A stretch of DNA of 64,000 nucleotides from Aerococcus sp. Group 1 (GCF_000193205.1 NC_015278.1:310001-374000), one strand, 5' to 3'. Counted from the first letter of the stretch, positions 9,575 through 17,975 are shown. Program-made: numbers and translations. The notes: generated by a model from the letters alone, not told the origin.

Positions 9575-10011
9575 CCAATGTACTAAATGATTTGAATAAG
9601 TTTATAGTATAATGTGGTAACCTTAGACTCTAAGAGACATAAGCTTATCGAAAAAATAATGCTTTTTTCAAGTAGTGTTTGAGAATTTTAATAGTAATGT
9701 CATATCTCACAAAGGTATGGCATTTTTATTTGCACCGATAGTCGCTAGAAAGAATAAAAAGATTATCGCAGGAATCTTTTTAGCCCGTGCAAATCTAATT
9801 TATTTAAAATGATATGTTTAAAATATCCAATGATTTCTACCTTTCTGTCTCTTGGTTGGATTGTAGTTTCAGTATAGGTCTTCTATGGCTTTTATATTTT
9901 AAAAAAGTGTCGGTGAAGAGCCGGGTGCTCTCATCAACACCAAATCTTATAGCTCTTTTTTATTTAACTTTTTCACGACCAGGTATAGGATCTCATTCTA
10001 TTGTCGCATTA
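9575..10011. other. AT-rich spacer after res without a convincing gene
   Basis: A TAGTATAATG promoter-like box (9605-9613) points right, and a terminator-like hairpin lies at 9697-9727. The minus strand directly downstream of the antitoxin gene contains several stops. An open stretch on the plus strand at 9814-10125 encodes no recognisable protein and overlaps the antitoxin gene. Confidence 0.5.
9697..9727 (+). terminator. Putative terminator after res
   Basis: ATGTCATA / TATGGCAT form an 8-bp stem with one wobble pair and an 11-base loop, followed by five T. The stem is AT-rich and weak. Confidence 0.5.
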
Positions 10012-10239
10012 TTAAATTGCTTTACCATTCTTCATAAAGCCCAGCATTTGATAGAAGGCCCTAATCTTATCTTTCAAATTATTCTCTTTCTTGGTGATTT
10101 GGATCGTTTCATTGTCAATTTTTAATTCGAGTTGATCACCAATTTTAAAGTGTGATAGTTCTGAGGCCGTTTTACTTAAACTAATCGCTTGGCTATTACC
10201 GTTTTTAATGACCTTAGCGGATAATACATTCGTCATCAT
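10012..10239 (-). CDS. AbrB/MazE-type antitoxin-like DNA-binding protein, orphan
   Basis: The protein has 75 residues. ATG 10239 is chosen because AAGGAG precedes it by 7 bases; longer readings add an unrelated N-terminus. VLSAKVIKNGNSQAISLSK followed by FKIGDQLELKIDNETIQI is the classic SpoVT/AbrB swapped-hairpin fold, as in MazE-type antitoxins. Such proteins bind their own operator as dimers, and the C-terminal part neutralises a toxin. No intact MazF, PemK or Doc-like partner is seen on either side, so it is an orphan antitoxin or a regulator. It is transcribed opposite to the neighbouring res and hydrolase genes. Confidence 0.8.
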   Translation of the reverse strand: MMTNVLSAKVIKNGNSQAISLSKTASELSHFKIGDQLELKIDNETIQITKKENNLKDKIRAFYQMLGFMKNGKAI

Positions 10240-10395
10240 AATATAGCTCCTTATGTTTCTTATTTTTAGTATAGTAATAAATAGTACAATTGCCATACAT
10301 CATTAGATTGATTTTAAACACTTATTTGCTTCTATTGCTTAATATGAAATAATTGATTATATATTATATGATAGACAAATCTAGGGAGGTAAGGC

Positions 10396-11019
10396 ATGAA
10401 GAATATTTTAATCCATGGCTTAGGTCAGGATAATACAAGTTGGGATCAAGTAAAAAGATATTTGGATGAAGCAAACATAGTGGCTGATTGTCCTAACCTC
10501 TTTGAATTGATCAAAAAGGATACTTCTACCTACCAAAACCTATATAAGCGCTTTGAAGCATACGTTAATAATAAGGAGGACAAGGTTAACTTGTGTGGCC
10601 TTTCCTTAGGGGGGCTACTGGCTTTAGACTATGCTAAAAATAATCCTGACAAAGTTAATACCTTAATTTTAATCGGCCTTCCCTATAAAATCACTAAATT
10701 CCTCATGACAGTGCAGGCCATGGTGTTTAAGCTGATGCCAAGAAGAACTTTTATCCCCTTAGGTCTCACCAAGGATGAATTTATCCGCTTGATCCACTCA
10801 ACCAAAACGCTCAACATCGCGACTCACTTAGAAAAAATACCTTGCCAAACCCTCTTAGTCTGTGGAGAAAACGATCGATTTAACCTAAAAAGCAGCAAAC
10901 TCTTTCAGGCGGATATTAAGAATAGTCAATTGCGACTAATCAAAAATGCCGGCCATGAAGTCAATATCGACAACCCTAAAGCATTGGCTGAATTGATCTC
11001 AGAATCTTGGAAGGCTTAG
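10396..11019 (+). CDS. Small alpha/beta hydrolase
   Basis: The protein has 207 residues; ATG 10396 is preceded by GGGAGGTAAGGC. The alpha/beta hydrolase fold begins with the oxyanion-type motif LIHGLGQD. The nucleophile elbow is GLSLGG (Ser ~75), followed by the strand VNTLILIGLP. A CGENDRF segment holds the likely catalytic Asp, and NAGHEVNIDNP holds the catalytic His. No signal peptide is seen, so it is cytoplasmic. The substrate is unknown; related small hydrolases act on esters or acyl thioesters. It stands alone between the orphan antitoxin and the toxin pair. Confidence 0.8.
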   Translation: MKNILIHGLGQDNTSWDQVKRYLDEANIVADCPNLFELIKKDTSTYQNLYKRFEAYVNNKEDKVNLCGLSLGGLLALDYAKNNPDKVNTLILIGLPYKITKFLMTVQAMVFKLMPRRTFIPLGLTKDEFIRLIHSTKTLNIATHLEKIPCQTLLVCGENDRFNLKSSKLFQADIKNSQLRLIKNAGHEVNIDNPKALAELISESWKA

Positions 11020-11025
11020 AACCGA

Positions 11026-11047
11026 CTAGCTAAGCTTATTTAGCTAG
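11026..11047. repeat. Perfect inverted repeat after the hydrolase gene
   Basis: CTAGCTAA / TTTAGCTAG arms form a strong hairpin just behind the hydrolase stop. No T-run follows, so it is a 3'-end stabiliser or an operator rather than a clear terminator. Confidence 0.4.
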
Positions 11048-11117
11048 GAGATGGAAAAGTTATTTCTTGAATTGCCAATCAGGGCTGGTTTCACTTAGCC
11101 TATCTAGCTAATATCTA

Positions 11118-11126
11118 TGCTATAAT
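11118..11126 (+). promoter_or_regulatory. Extended -10 promoter of the toxin-antitoxin pair
   Basis: TGCTATAAT is a consensus extended -10, about 45 bp before the antitoxin ATG. No clear -35 is seen. Confidence 0.6.
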
Positions 11127-11171
11127 AAAAGCGAAAACTTGTCCTTTTGTTTATAATTAAGGAGTGATCCA

Positions 11172-11396
11172 ATGACTACTCTAGATAAGATAAAGCATGA
11201 ATTGAACCATTTAGATGAAAAACAACTGAAAAATATTCTTTCTTTGATTTACTATTTGCAAGATAAAGATCTCTATGATGGAGAAGGTCAGGTCATTGTT
11301 GATGACTTTTACCGTGATTTAATTGCTGAAACGGATGAAAAAGATCCTGGACAGGTTTTAACCGAAGCCGACTTGCGCAAAAAGTTAGCCCTGTAG
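11172..11396 (+). CDS. Antitoxin-like small protein paired with RelE-type toxin
   Basis: The protein has 74 residues and AAGGAGTGATCC precedes its ATG. It is acidic and mostly helical (LDKIKHELNHLDEKQLKNILSL...), with a flexible C-terminal region (DLRKKLAL). That is the layout of antitoxins that wrap around a RelE/ParE toxin. The stop is followed one base later by the toxin ATG, which implies translational coupling. The family name of the antitoxin is not recognised; the call rests on size, charge and position. Confidence 0.6.
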   Translation: MTTLDKIKHELNHLDEKQLKNILSLIYYLQDKDLYDGEGQVIVDDFYRDLIAETDEKDPGQVLTEADLRKKLAL

Positions 11397-11397
11397 C

Positions 11398-11808
11398 ATG
11401 AAAGAATTTATCTTTAAGAAAAAAGCTTTGAAGTTTCTTCAAAAGCAGAGTAAGAATGATCAAGATCGTCTCATCACAGCTATTTATCAGATCCCTAGTG
11501 GTGATATTAAAAACATGGCTGGATATACGCATCTCAAGCGTTTGCGAGTAGGGAAGTTTCGTGTTCTTTTTAATGATGATGATAAAAAGGTTTATATTCT
11601 GAATATAGGAAGTCGTGGAGATATATATATAAATAATCTATTTTACGAAAGTTCTTTCGATGAAGGTCACCCACTAGGCGCGACTGGAGCAATTATAAAC
11701 TGCAAGGCTATGAGTTATCTTCAAGATGCTGGCGGGAAATACGGCTTGTTCACTATGTGTGTCGGTGGTGGCATGGGTGCTGTGGGAACTATTGAAATGA
11801 CTGATTGA
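11398..11808 (+). CDS. RelE/ParE-type toxin fused in frame to a thiolase C-terminal remnant
   Basis: Residues 1 to ~82 look like a RelE-superfamily toxin: FKKKALKFLQKQSKNDQDRL, then MAGYTHLKRLRVGKFRVLF, then VYILNIGSRGDIY, matching the 'L.g....RvRvGdyRvlf' core and the terminal 'RgdiY'. Such toxins cut mRNA in the ribosome or poison gyrase. From ~residue 90 (base 11665) the frame reads GHPLGATGAIINCKAM and GGGMGAVGTIEMTD. This is the thiolase C-terminal end with its catalytic GHP and CxGGGMG motifs. A toxin lacking its own stop was therefore joined to the tail of a broken thiolase gene. Total length is 136 residues; toxins of this type usually have ~85-95. Whether the chimera is toxic is unknown. 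Confidence 0.7.
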   Translation: MKEFIFKKKALKFLQKQSKNDQDRLITAIYQIPSGDIKNMAGYTHLKRLRVGKFRVLFNDDDKKVYILNIGSRGDIYINNLFYESSFDEGHPLGATGAIINCKAMSYLQDAGGKYGLFTMCVGGGMGAVGTIEMTD

Positions 11809-11844
11809 TCTTTGGATGTTTTATAAACGTTTTAAAGATAGCTT

Positions 11845-11892
11845 AAAAGGCTGATCCTTTTCTAGATGATGAAGAAAAGAGTCAGCCTTTTT
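11845..11892. terminator. Bidirectional terminator between toxin and protease remnant
   Basis: AAAAGGCTGA and TCAGCCTTTT form a 10-bp perfect stem with a long loop. A on the left and T on the right let it act for both the plus-strand toxin gene and the minus-strand protease remnant. Confidence 0.8.
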
Positions 11893-11930
11893 GAGATCCT
11901 TGCCCTCGCTTGAGCTAGACAAAGTTTTTC

Positions 11931-12458
11931 TTATTTGTCGAGATAGTCCTGAATACGGCGATAGGCAAGGGCTTCAAAGCGACAGTCGGTTGTTGACCCA
12001 CATTGAGCGATGAGGTCTTTACCGCTTTCTAATGCCTGTCTGGCTTGGTCCCAATCCTTATCGCGGACGATTGCTAAGAGGGCACGGATGCGGTAATTGC
12101 TGGCGGTTGGCTGTTTTAACCGCTTTCTAAAGGTCTTATTGTCCAGGATAGCCTCGATGCTGGTTTGGACATCGGTAAATTTTACTTGTCCTGTGACTAC
12201 CTCCATGAGTAGAGTCCCTAGGTAAAGTTCATCGATAGCGACTTGATGGATGGGAATGGCTTGGTCCTTTTCTTGGCAAAGTTGCTTGAGGAATGAGGAG
12301 GCCACTTCAAATTGTCCGCTTTCATAGAGACCATGGGCCTTTACCAAGGCATTACTGGTATTGGTGATGTGATCGCGACTAAGTGGCAGTGTAAAAGGAT
12401 AGTCAGCCGCCAATTGATGGTAGGGGGTTCCTTGATTCAGTTGCTCTTGCAGTTTCAT
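11931..12458 (-). pseudogene. C-terminal half of the IS-interrupted M50 metalloprotease gene
   Basis: This 175-codon stretch is the soluble helical C-terminal part of the protein whose N-terminal membrane part lies at 14136-14712. If the IS (12482-14135) and one GAG target copy are removed, the minus-strand frame passes from ...KDPKA through PSELFRA into MKLQEQL without a stop. The ATG at 12458 is therefore internal. The segment is mostly helical (AHGLYESGQFEVASSFLKQL...) and resembles helical-repeat or tetratricopeptide-like tails. Separate expression is unlikely, because the IS carries a terminator facing the upstream half. Confidence 0.75.
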
Positions 12459-12534
12459 CGCTCGAAAAAGCTCACTTGGAGTGTAGTGACCCCCAAAAGT
12501 TGGACTAAGAATTCAACTTTTGGGGGTTATTTTT

Positions 12535-13071
12535 ATGTCTAAATATTCATTAGAATTTAAACTGAATTTAGTAGGAGACTATATTGCGAAAAAAGGAAGT
12601 TATCGAACCTTAGCTAATAAAGCAGGAATAGATCCTTCTATTTTACGAAGGTGGGTTAATAACTATTATGAATTTGGTGTAGATGGTTTAAAGAAAAGGC
12701 GGACTCAACAGGTTTATACTGTTGAATTCAAATTAAATGCGATAGAATTGTATGAAAGTACGGAAATGAGTTATCGCGAATTGGCCAATTCATTAAACAT
12801 GAATAATCCAAGTCTAATCGCTAATTGGCGAAGAGCTTATCATGAAAGAGGACTCGATGGCCTTTCCGCGAGGAAAGGAAGGCCACCTAAAGTGTCTAAA
12901 AAGAAATCACAAATCAATCAAATAAAGGATAGCAGCGAAACCAATCAGTTAAGTGAAGCAAAAATAAAGGAACTTGAACAACGGATTACGGATTTAGAAA
13001 TTGAGAACAAATTTTTAAAAGGATTGAGGAGACGTGTGGCTCAAAGAGTCAAGCGAGAAAAGAAGAAATAG
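12535..13071 (+). CDS. IS3-family transposase OrfA (copy 1)
   Basis: The protein has 178 residues. ATG 12535 (MSKYSLEFK) is preferred to an upstream TTG inside the terminal repeat. Two helix-turn-helix blocks are visible: KLNLVGDYIAKKGSYRTLA...ILRRWVNNY and KLNAIELYESTEMSYRELA...LIANWRRAY. A leucine-zipper-like segment (IKELEQRITDLEIENKFL) precedes a basic tail. OrfA binds the IS ends. Its stop codon overlaps the start of orfB. An AAAAG stretch just before the stop, with the -1 frame open, is compatible with the -1 frameshift typical of IS3 elements. Confidence 0.92.
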   Translation: MSKYSLEFKLNLVGDYIAKKGSYRTLANKAGIDPSILRRWVNNYYEFGVDGLKKRRTQQVYTVEFKLNAIELYESTEMSYRELANSLNMNNPSLIANWRRAYHERGLDGLSARKGRPPKVSKKKSQINQIKDSSETNQLSEAKIKELEQRITDLEIENKFLKGLRRRVAQRVKREKKK

Positions 13072-13961
13072 TGACCGAAATCACACGTCTCCATGATGAA
13101 AAATATGCTTTAAAAGATATTCTTAGCGTTTTAAAGTTTCCTAAATCGACCTACTTTTATTGGAAAAATAAAGATGAGGAAATTGATAAGGATGCCGATT
13201 TAAAAGAGGAAATGAAAGACATCAGAGAAACCCATAAGGATTATGGTTATCGAAGAATGCGAGCTGAACTGCTTTCCCGTGGTTATAAGGTCAGTAAAAA
13301 CAAAGTTCAACGCCTAATGAAAATTATGGGGATACAGGTCACTAGCTATACTAGAAAGACAAGAAAATATAATTCCTACAAAGGAACGATTGGAGAGATA
13401 GCGCCAAATCGTATCAACCGGCGGTTTGATTCGACCATTCCTTATCAAAAAATAACAACAGACACAACAGAATTTAAATACTACTATGCCGATGATTCTG
13501 GGAATTATCAAACTGGAAAACTCTATTTAGATCCTTACATGGATCTATTTAATCGAGAAATTATTTCTTTTAAGATAACACATCAGCCTAATGGACAAAG
13601 CATGTTGGAGGGGCTACAAGCTGCCATTGAAGCAAGTAAATTATGTCCATACAGAAGAACCTTTCATTCTGATCAGGGCTGGGCCTATCAAATGAAAAGT
13701 TACACCCGGCTCTTGAAGGATCACCGAATTTTTCAAAGTATGTCTCGTAAAGGAAATTGCTTAGATAATTCGCCAATGGAGAATTTCTTTAGTCTACTAA
13801 AACAAGAAGTCTACTATGGTCGGACTTATCATTCCTTTGAAGAATTAGCACAAGCGATTGAAGATTTTATAATCTATTACAATGGTGAAAGAATCAAAGA
13901 AAAATTAGATTTTAGGAGTCCTATAGAATTTCGTCTTCATCACGCTTCTTTCGCCGCTTAA
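13071..13961 (+). CDS. IS3-family transposase OrfB, DDE integrase (copy 1)
   Basis: The protein has 296 residues from GTG 13071, in the -1 frame relative to orfA. An HTH_21-like N-terminal region (HKDYGYRRMRAELLSRGYKVSKNKVQRLM) precedes an rve integrase core. The DDE triad is visible as TDTTEFKY (first Asp), FHSDQGWAY (second Asp) and NSPMENFFSLLKQE (Glu), followed by the family's YYNGERIKEKL-x-x-x-SPIEFR end. It is probably made as an OrfAB fusion that cuts and joins the IS ends. All catalytic residues are present, so the element should be active. Confidence 0.95.
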   Translation: MTEITRLHDEKYALKDILSVLKFPKSTYFYWKNKDEEIDKDADLKEEMKDIRETHKDYGYRRMRAELLSRGYKVSKNKVQRLMKIMGIQVTSYTRKTRKYNSYKGTIGEIAPNRINRRFDSTIPYQKITTDTTEFKYYYADDSGNYQTGKLYLDPYMDLFNREIISFKITHQPNGQSMLEGLQAAIEASKLCPYRRTFHSDQGWAYQMKSYTRLLKDHRIFQSMSRKGNCLDNSPMENFFSLLKQEVYYGRTYHSFEELAQAIEDFIIYYNGERIKEKLDFRSPIEFRLHHASFAA

Positions 13962-13976
13962 TGATTACACATAAAC

Positions 13977-14024
13977 TTTAAACTTATCAAGAGCCGCTAC
14001 GCTCTTCCTCTTGACAAGTTTAAA
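13977..14024. repeat. Long hairpin behind orfB inside the IS
   Basis: TTTAAACTTATCAAGAG pairs with CTCTTGACAAGTTTAAA with one wobble or mismatch. It lies directly after the orfB stop and probably ends or protects the transposase mRNA. The same structure is at 53458-53506 in copy 2. Confidence 0.6.
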
Positions 14025-14072
14025 TTTCTGAGTAAATGTGTCGGCAAGAAATAAGCAAGAACTGTAAGCAAC

Positions 14073-14099
14073 AAAAAAGAGCTGGCCAAAGGCCAACTC
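14073..14099 (-). terminator. Inward-facing terminator at IS right end
   Basis: On the minus strand GAGTTGGCC / GGCCAGCTC, with a 3-base loop, is followed by six T. It would stop transcripts entering the IS from the truncated protease gene, preventing antisense reading of the transposase. Confidence 0.75.
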
Positions 14100-14127
14100 A
14101 CTATATATAAAGTCCAACTTATTGGGG

Positions 14128-14712
14128 TCACCATAGAGCCTTGGGGTCTTTTAATAATTGCCAAACATGGGCCCCATCGCTATAGGGAATGGTTGGCAAA
14201 AGATTTACCAGGCCAAGCAGCCAGGCGGTCGCTCCGCCGATCAATAGGCCAAGATTCCAGGGCCGAGAGCTAGTGTAGGCCCATACAATCAGTAGAGCGC
14301 CGAGGATAAAGTTCATGGCCACCCCACCTAGCAGATAGAGGATGTAGGCCGGTCTACTGCCTGGACGACTAGATTGACCCGGGACCATCAGGGCTTGGCC
14401 ACCGATACCATCTACATACTCACGGCCATGTTGCCAACCCTCAGGGGACCGATACCAAACATGCGAGCCCAGACGAAAAAGAATCAAGTCCATGCCGACC
14501 AGCCAGCCGGCTAGGACATGGCCGCCTTCATGCAAGACAATCTGAAGCAAGAAGCTACAGGCTAACACCCAGATAATGACTGCTATATCAAGCAGGCTGA
14601 TGTCAGCAAAATGGCTTAATATACCGTTACTAGCCAGCCAGTAACCTAAAAAGAAACCTCCAATAACAATAGCCATAAAAAGCAAGAATTTACCTATTTT
14701 ACTCATTAACAT
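14128..14712 (-). pseudogene. N-terminal half of M50-type membrane metalloprotease, cut by IS
   Basis: ATG 14712 starts a membrane protein with ~5 hydrophobic segments and the zinc motif HEGGH (IVLHEGGHVLAGW, ~residue 61). A second metal-ligand-type segment LLPTIPYSDGAHVW corresponds to the M50 'N-P-x-x-P-x-D-G' motif. The family cleaves within membranes or in lipid-exposed sites. After the first ~192 codons the frame enters the IS end and stops (ALW, stop 14128). The original C-terminal part is at 11931-12458 and rejoins in frame without the IS, giving ~375 residues. The substrate is unknown. No partner gene is nearby. Confidence 0.8.
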
Positions 14713-15132
14713 CCTCCTTTAAGAAAATCTCCCTTAGTTGTTTTGAATAGACAAGGGCCTCGGCTAAAATTTATAACCAGTATAGCAATAAAAGCTTGGC
14801 ATCACACGAGTTTTAAGTCAAGAAATTTCCCGCTAAAGGAAGAAATCCTGCCTCATCCAGAGCAGGAGGGAGGCGCTTTTACTTCTTACTTATAAGAGGC
14901 TTCATTCGCCTCATCCTATCGGCTGATCTTAGTCCTATCGCTTTAATTCTCGGTCAGGGCTGGTTATAATGAAAGGTGCACCTGGCCTAGACGAGCGGCG
15001 GTTGAGTGAGCTTTTCTAGGTCTCAGACTGAATCTATGGTAAACTATTCAACGAACACCTGTTTGTATAAAAGAAGTGAGCCAAAAGCCGAGTGATTAAG
15101 TGGCTTTTAGCTCAATGAAGGAAGTGACCGAT
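14713..15132. other. Divergent spacer between the protease remnant and uvrA
   Basis: The ~420-bp spacer holds the ribosome site of the minus-strand protease (AGGAGGATGTTA read on that strand) and the uvrA promoter. Nothing else was recognised; several short in-frame stops exclude a gene. Confidence 0.5.
15035..15045 (+). promoter_or_regulatory. Extended -10 promoter of uvrA
   Basis: TATGGTAAACT contains TGG-TAAACT, an extended -10 type that recurs before many genes here. No LexA-type (GAAC...GTTC) SOS box is seen close to it. Confidence 0.5.
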
Positions 15133-17955
15133 TTGAAAGAAGAAATTGTCGTGCGTGGGGCACGATCTCATAACTTGAAAGATATTAATGTGACTATTCC
15201 CCGCAATAAAATGGTGGTGATCACGGGATTATCAGGGTCAGGTAAGTCCTCCCTGGCCTTCGACACCCTCTATGCGGAAGGTCAGCGCCGGTATGTGGAA
15301 TCCCTGTCGGCTTTCGCCCGCCAATTCCTGGGCAATATTAAGAAGGCGGATGTGGATTCCATTGATGGCTTGAGTCCAGCCATTTCCATTGACCAAAAGA
15401 CTACCAACCGCAACCCGCGTTCAACCGTGGGGACCATCACTGAAGTCAATGATTATCTCCGTCTCCTCTTCGCCCGGGTGGGACATCCCATTTGTCCGAA
15501 TGATGGTACCCCCATCCAAAGCCAGTCCATCGACCAGATGATTGACCGGGTCAAGGGCCTGGAAGAACGGACCCGGATCCAAATCCTGGCGCCCATCGTT
15601 TATGGTAAGAAGGGCCAACACAAGAAGCTCTTGGAAAAGGTCCAACAACAAGGCTATGTCCGCGTCCGTATTGACGGGGAAATGTATGATGTGGAAGACC
15701 TGCCTGAATTAAACAAGAATAAGAAACATGATATTGATGTAGTCATTGACCGCTTAGTCATTAAGGAAGGCATTCGGGCACGTTTGGCCGATTCCTTGGA
15801 AACTGCCCTGCGTCTGACGGAAGGCTATGCCTTGGTGGATATTATTGGTGGGGAAGAAATCCTCTTCTCTGAACACTATGCCTGCCCCCTCTGTGGCTTT
15901 ACGGTGGGGGAATTGGAACCCCGTCTCTTTTCCTTCAACGCCCCCTTTGGCCGCTGTCCGGAATGTGACGGAATCGGCTCCAAGATGAAGGTGGATGAAG
16001 ATATCGTGGTGCCCGACCGGACCAAGTCGCTAGAGGAGGGGGCCTTAGTCCCTTGGTATAACAAGGCTTCCGGCTATTATCCAGCTCTCTTAGACCAAGC
16101 CTGCCAGGCTTTTGATATTCCTCAAGACAAGCCTTTTGAAGAACTCAGTGAAGACCAACAAAACCTGCTCCTCTACGGGTCAGGCGACCAGACCTTCCAT
16201 TTTAACTATCAAAATGAGTTTGGTAATGTCACCGACAAGGACATGGCCTTTGAAGGGGTGGCGAATAATGTTGAGCGCCGCTACCACAATTCCTCCTCCA
16301 ATATGATCCGGGAAAGCATGCGCCAATACATGGCGGAACTGCCTTGCCCTAAATGTCACGGCAAACGGCTCAATGAGCAGGCTTTGGCGGTTAAGGTGGC
16401 TGGCTTGGATATTGCTGAGGTGACGGAAAAAGCCATTGGCCAAGTGATTGCTTTCTTTAAGGATTTAGACTTAGAAGACCAAGATGAAAAAATTGCCCGG
16501 CCTATTATGGAAGAACTTCATGCCCGACTAGGTTTCTTGGATGAAGTGGGCTTGGATTATTTGACCCTGGACCGTAATGCTGGCTCCTTGTCAGGCGGGG
16601 AGGCCCAACGGATTCGCCTGGCCACTCAAATTGGGTCCAACCTATCCGGAATTATGTATGTACTCGACGAACCCTCCATTGGTCTCCACCAACGCGATAA
16701 TGACCGCTTGATCCGGTCTTTGAAGCGGATGCGGGACCTAGGGAACACTTTGATCGTGGTGGAACACGATGAGGATACTATGCGCCAGGCTGACTATTTA
16801 ATTGATATGGGGCCAGGTGCCGGTGCCCATGGGGGAGAAGTGGTTTCCGCCGGGACACCTGATCAAGTGGCCCAAGATCCTGATTCCCTGACCGGCCAAT
16901 ACTTATCCGGTAAAAAAGCCATTGAAGTGCCTAAAGAACGCCGGAAGACCGACAAGGGTTGGTTGGAAGTCAAGGGCGCCGCGGTCAACAACCTAAAAGG
17001 CGTTGACGTCAAGTTCCCGCTGGGCTGCTTTAACCTGATTACTGGGGTATCCGGTTCAGGAAAGTCCAGCCTGGTTAATGAAGTGGTCAAGAAGTACTTA
17101 CTCCGCCACCTCAACCGGGCCCAAGTGGTGCCTGGAAAGGTGAAAGCCATTGAGGGCTATGAGTCGCTGGACAAGGTCATCGATATCGACCAAAGTCCCA
17201 TTGGTCGGACGCCACGGTCTAACCCAGCCACCTATACCAGCGTCTTTGACGACATCCGCGACCTCTTTGCCCAAACTAATGAGGCCAAGTTACGGGGCTA
17301 CAAGAAGGGCCGCTTTTCCTTTAATGTTAAGGGTGGCCGTTGTGAAGCCTGCAAGGGCGACGGGATTGTCAAGGTAGAGATGAACTTCTTGCCGGATATT
17401 TATGTGCCTTGTGAAGTCTGCAAGGGGACCCGCTACAATGCCGAGACTCTGGAAGTCCACTACAAGGGCAAAAATATTGCTGAGGTCTTAGACATGAGGG
17501 TGGACGAGGCCTTGGAATTCTTCCAATCCATTCCGAAGATCCATCGCAAGCTCCAAGCCATTGCTGATGTAGGACTGGGTTATGTGGCCTTGGGTCAACC
17601 AGCGCCCTCCCTGTCTGGTGGGGAAGCCCAACGGATGAAACTGGCCAGTGAACTGCAAAGGGTGGCTAGTGGCAATACCATCTATATCTTGGACGAACCG
17701 ACCACTGGGCTTCACAGCCACGACATTAAGCGCTTGATCGGCGTCCTCCAACGTTTGGTCGATGAAGGCAATACCGTCCTTGTCATCGAGCACAATTTGG
17801 ATGTGATTAAGACCGCTGACTATATTGTCGACTTGGGACCAGAAGGCGGAGACGGCGGTGGAACCATTGTCGCCACCGGAACCCCGGAAAAAGTGGCTAA
17901 GAATAAGAAATCTTATACTGGACAATATCTCAAGCCACTATTAAATAAAAAATAA
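15133..17955 (+). CDS. uvrA: Excinuclease ABC subunit A
   Basis: The protein has 940 residues if started at TTG 15133, which follows AAGGAAG at good spacing and gives the family's usual MKEEIVVRGARSHNLK start. ATG 15115 and GTG 15100 are in frame but have poorer sites. Two ABC ATPase units show Walker A (GLSGSGKSSLAF and GVSGSGKSSLVN), signatures (SLSGGEAQR twice) and Walker B (YVLDEPS, YILDEPT). Zinc modules are CPLC...CPEC, CPKC and CEAC...CEVC. UvrA finds bulky DNA lesions and loads UvrB. uvrB is not in this window; often it sits just upstream, but here the upstream neighbour is the protease remnant. Confidence 0.97.
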   Translation: MKEEIVVRGARSHNLKDINVTIPRNKMVVITGLSGSGKSSLAFDTLYAEGQRRYVESLSAFARQFLGNIKKADVDSIDGLSPAISIDQKTTNRNPRSTVGTITEVNDYLRLLFARVGHPICPNDGTPIQSQSIDQMIDRVKGLEERTRIQILAPIVYGKKGQHKKLLEKVQQQGYVRVRIDGEMYDVEDLPELNKNKKHDIDVVIDRLVIKEGIRARLADSLETALRLTEGYALVDIIGGEEILFSEHYACPLCGFTVGELEPRLFSFNAPFGRCPECDGIGSKMKVDEDIVVPDRTKSLEEGALVPWYNKASGYYPALLDQACQAFDIPQDKPFEELSEDQQNLLLYGSGDQTFHFNYQNEFGNVTDKDMAFEGVANNVERRYHNSSSNMIRESMRQYMAELPCPKCHGKRLNEQALAVKVAGLDIAEVTEKAIGQVIAFFKDLDLEDQDEKIARPIMEELHARLGFLDEVGLDYLTLDRNAGSLSGGEAQRIRLATQIGSNLSGIMYVLDEPSIGLHQRDNDRLIRSLKRMRDLGNTLIVVEHDEDTMRQADYLIDMGPGAGAHGGEVVSAGTPDQVAQDPDSLTGQYLSGKKAIEVPKERRKTDKGWLEVKGAAVNNLKGVDVKFPLGCFNLITGVSGSGKSSLVNEVVKKYLLRHLNRAQVVPGKVKAIEGYESLDKVIDIDQSPIGRTPRSNPATYTSVFDDIRDLFAQTNEAKLRGYKKGRFSFNVKGGRCEACKGDGIVKVEMNFLPDIYVPCEVCKGTRYNAETLEVHYKGKNIAEVLDMRVDEALEFFQSIPKIHRKLQAIADVGLGYVALGQPAPSLSGGEAQRMKLASELQRVASGNTIYILDEPTTGLHSHDIKRLIGVLQRLVDEGNTVLVIEHNLDVIKTADYIVDLGPEGGDGGGTIVATGTPEKVAKNKKSYTGQYLKPLLNKK

Positions 17956-17975
17956 TTAACATTTATGTTTAAACG

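Larger units (their letters stand above)
12482..14135 (+). mobile_element. IS3-family insertion sequence, copy 1 (1654 bp)
   Basis: The ends are TGTAGTGACCCCCAAAAG on the left and, read inward from the right, TATGGTGACCCCAATAAG, which form imperfect inverted repeats. The element is flanked by the 3-bp duplication GAG (12479-12481 and 14136-14138). Its content is orfA and orfB in overlapping frames plus two hairpins at the right end. An apparently identical copy in reverse orientation lies at 53348-55001, with identical proteins and the same length, so movement was recent. The two-HTH OrfA plus DDE OrfB fit the IS150-like group of IS3. Confidence 0.93.

Noticed and set aside
9860..10011. Possible decayed MazF-like toxin on the minus strand behind the antitoxin
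   Set aside because: A DPIPGRE-like string is followed by stops and weak similarity only; too short to claim a pseudogene.
9814..10125. 103-codon open frame on the plus strand behind res
   Set aside because: It overlaps the antitoxin gene on the other strand, has no ribosome site and no protein-like pattern.
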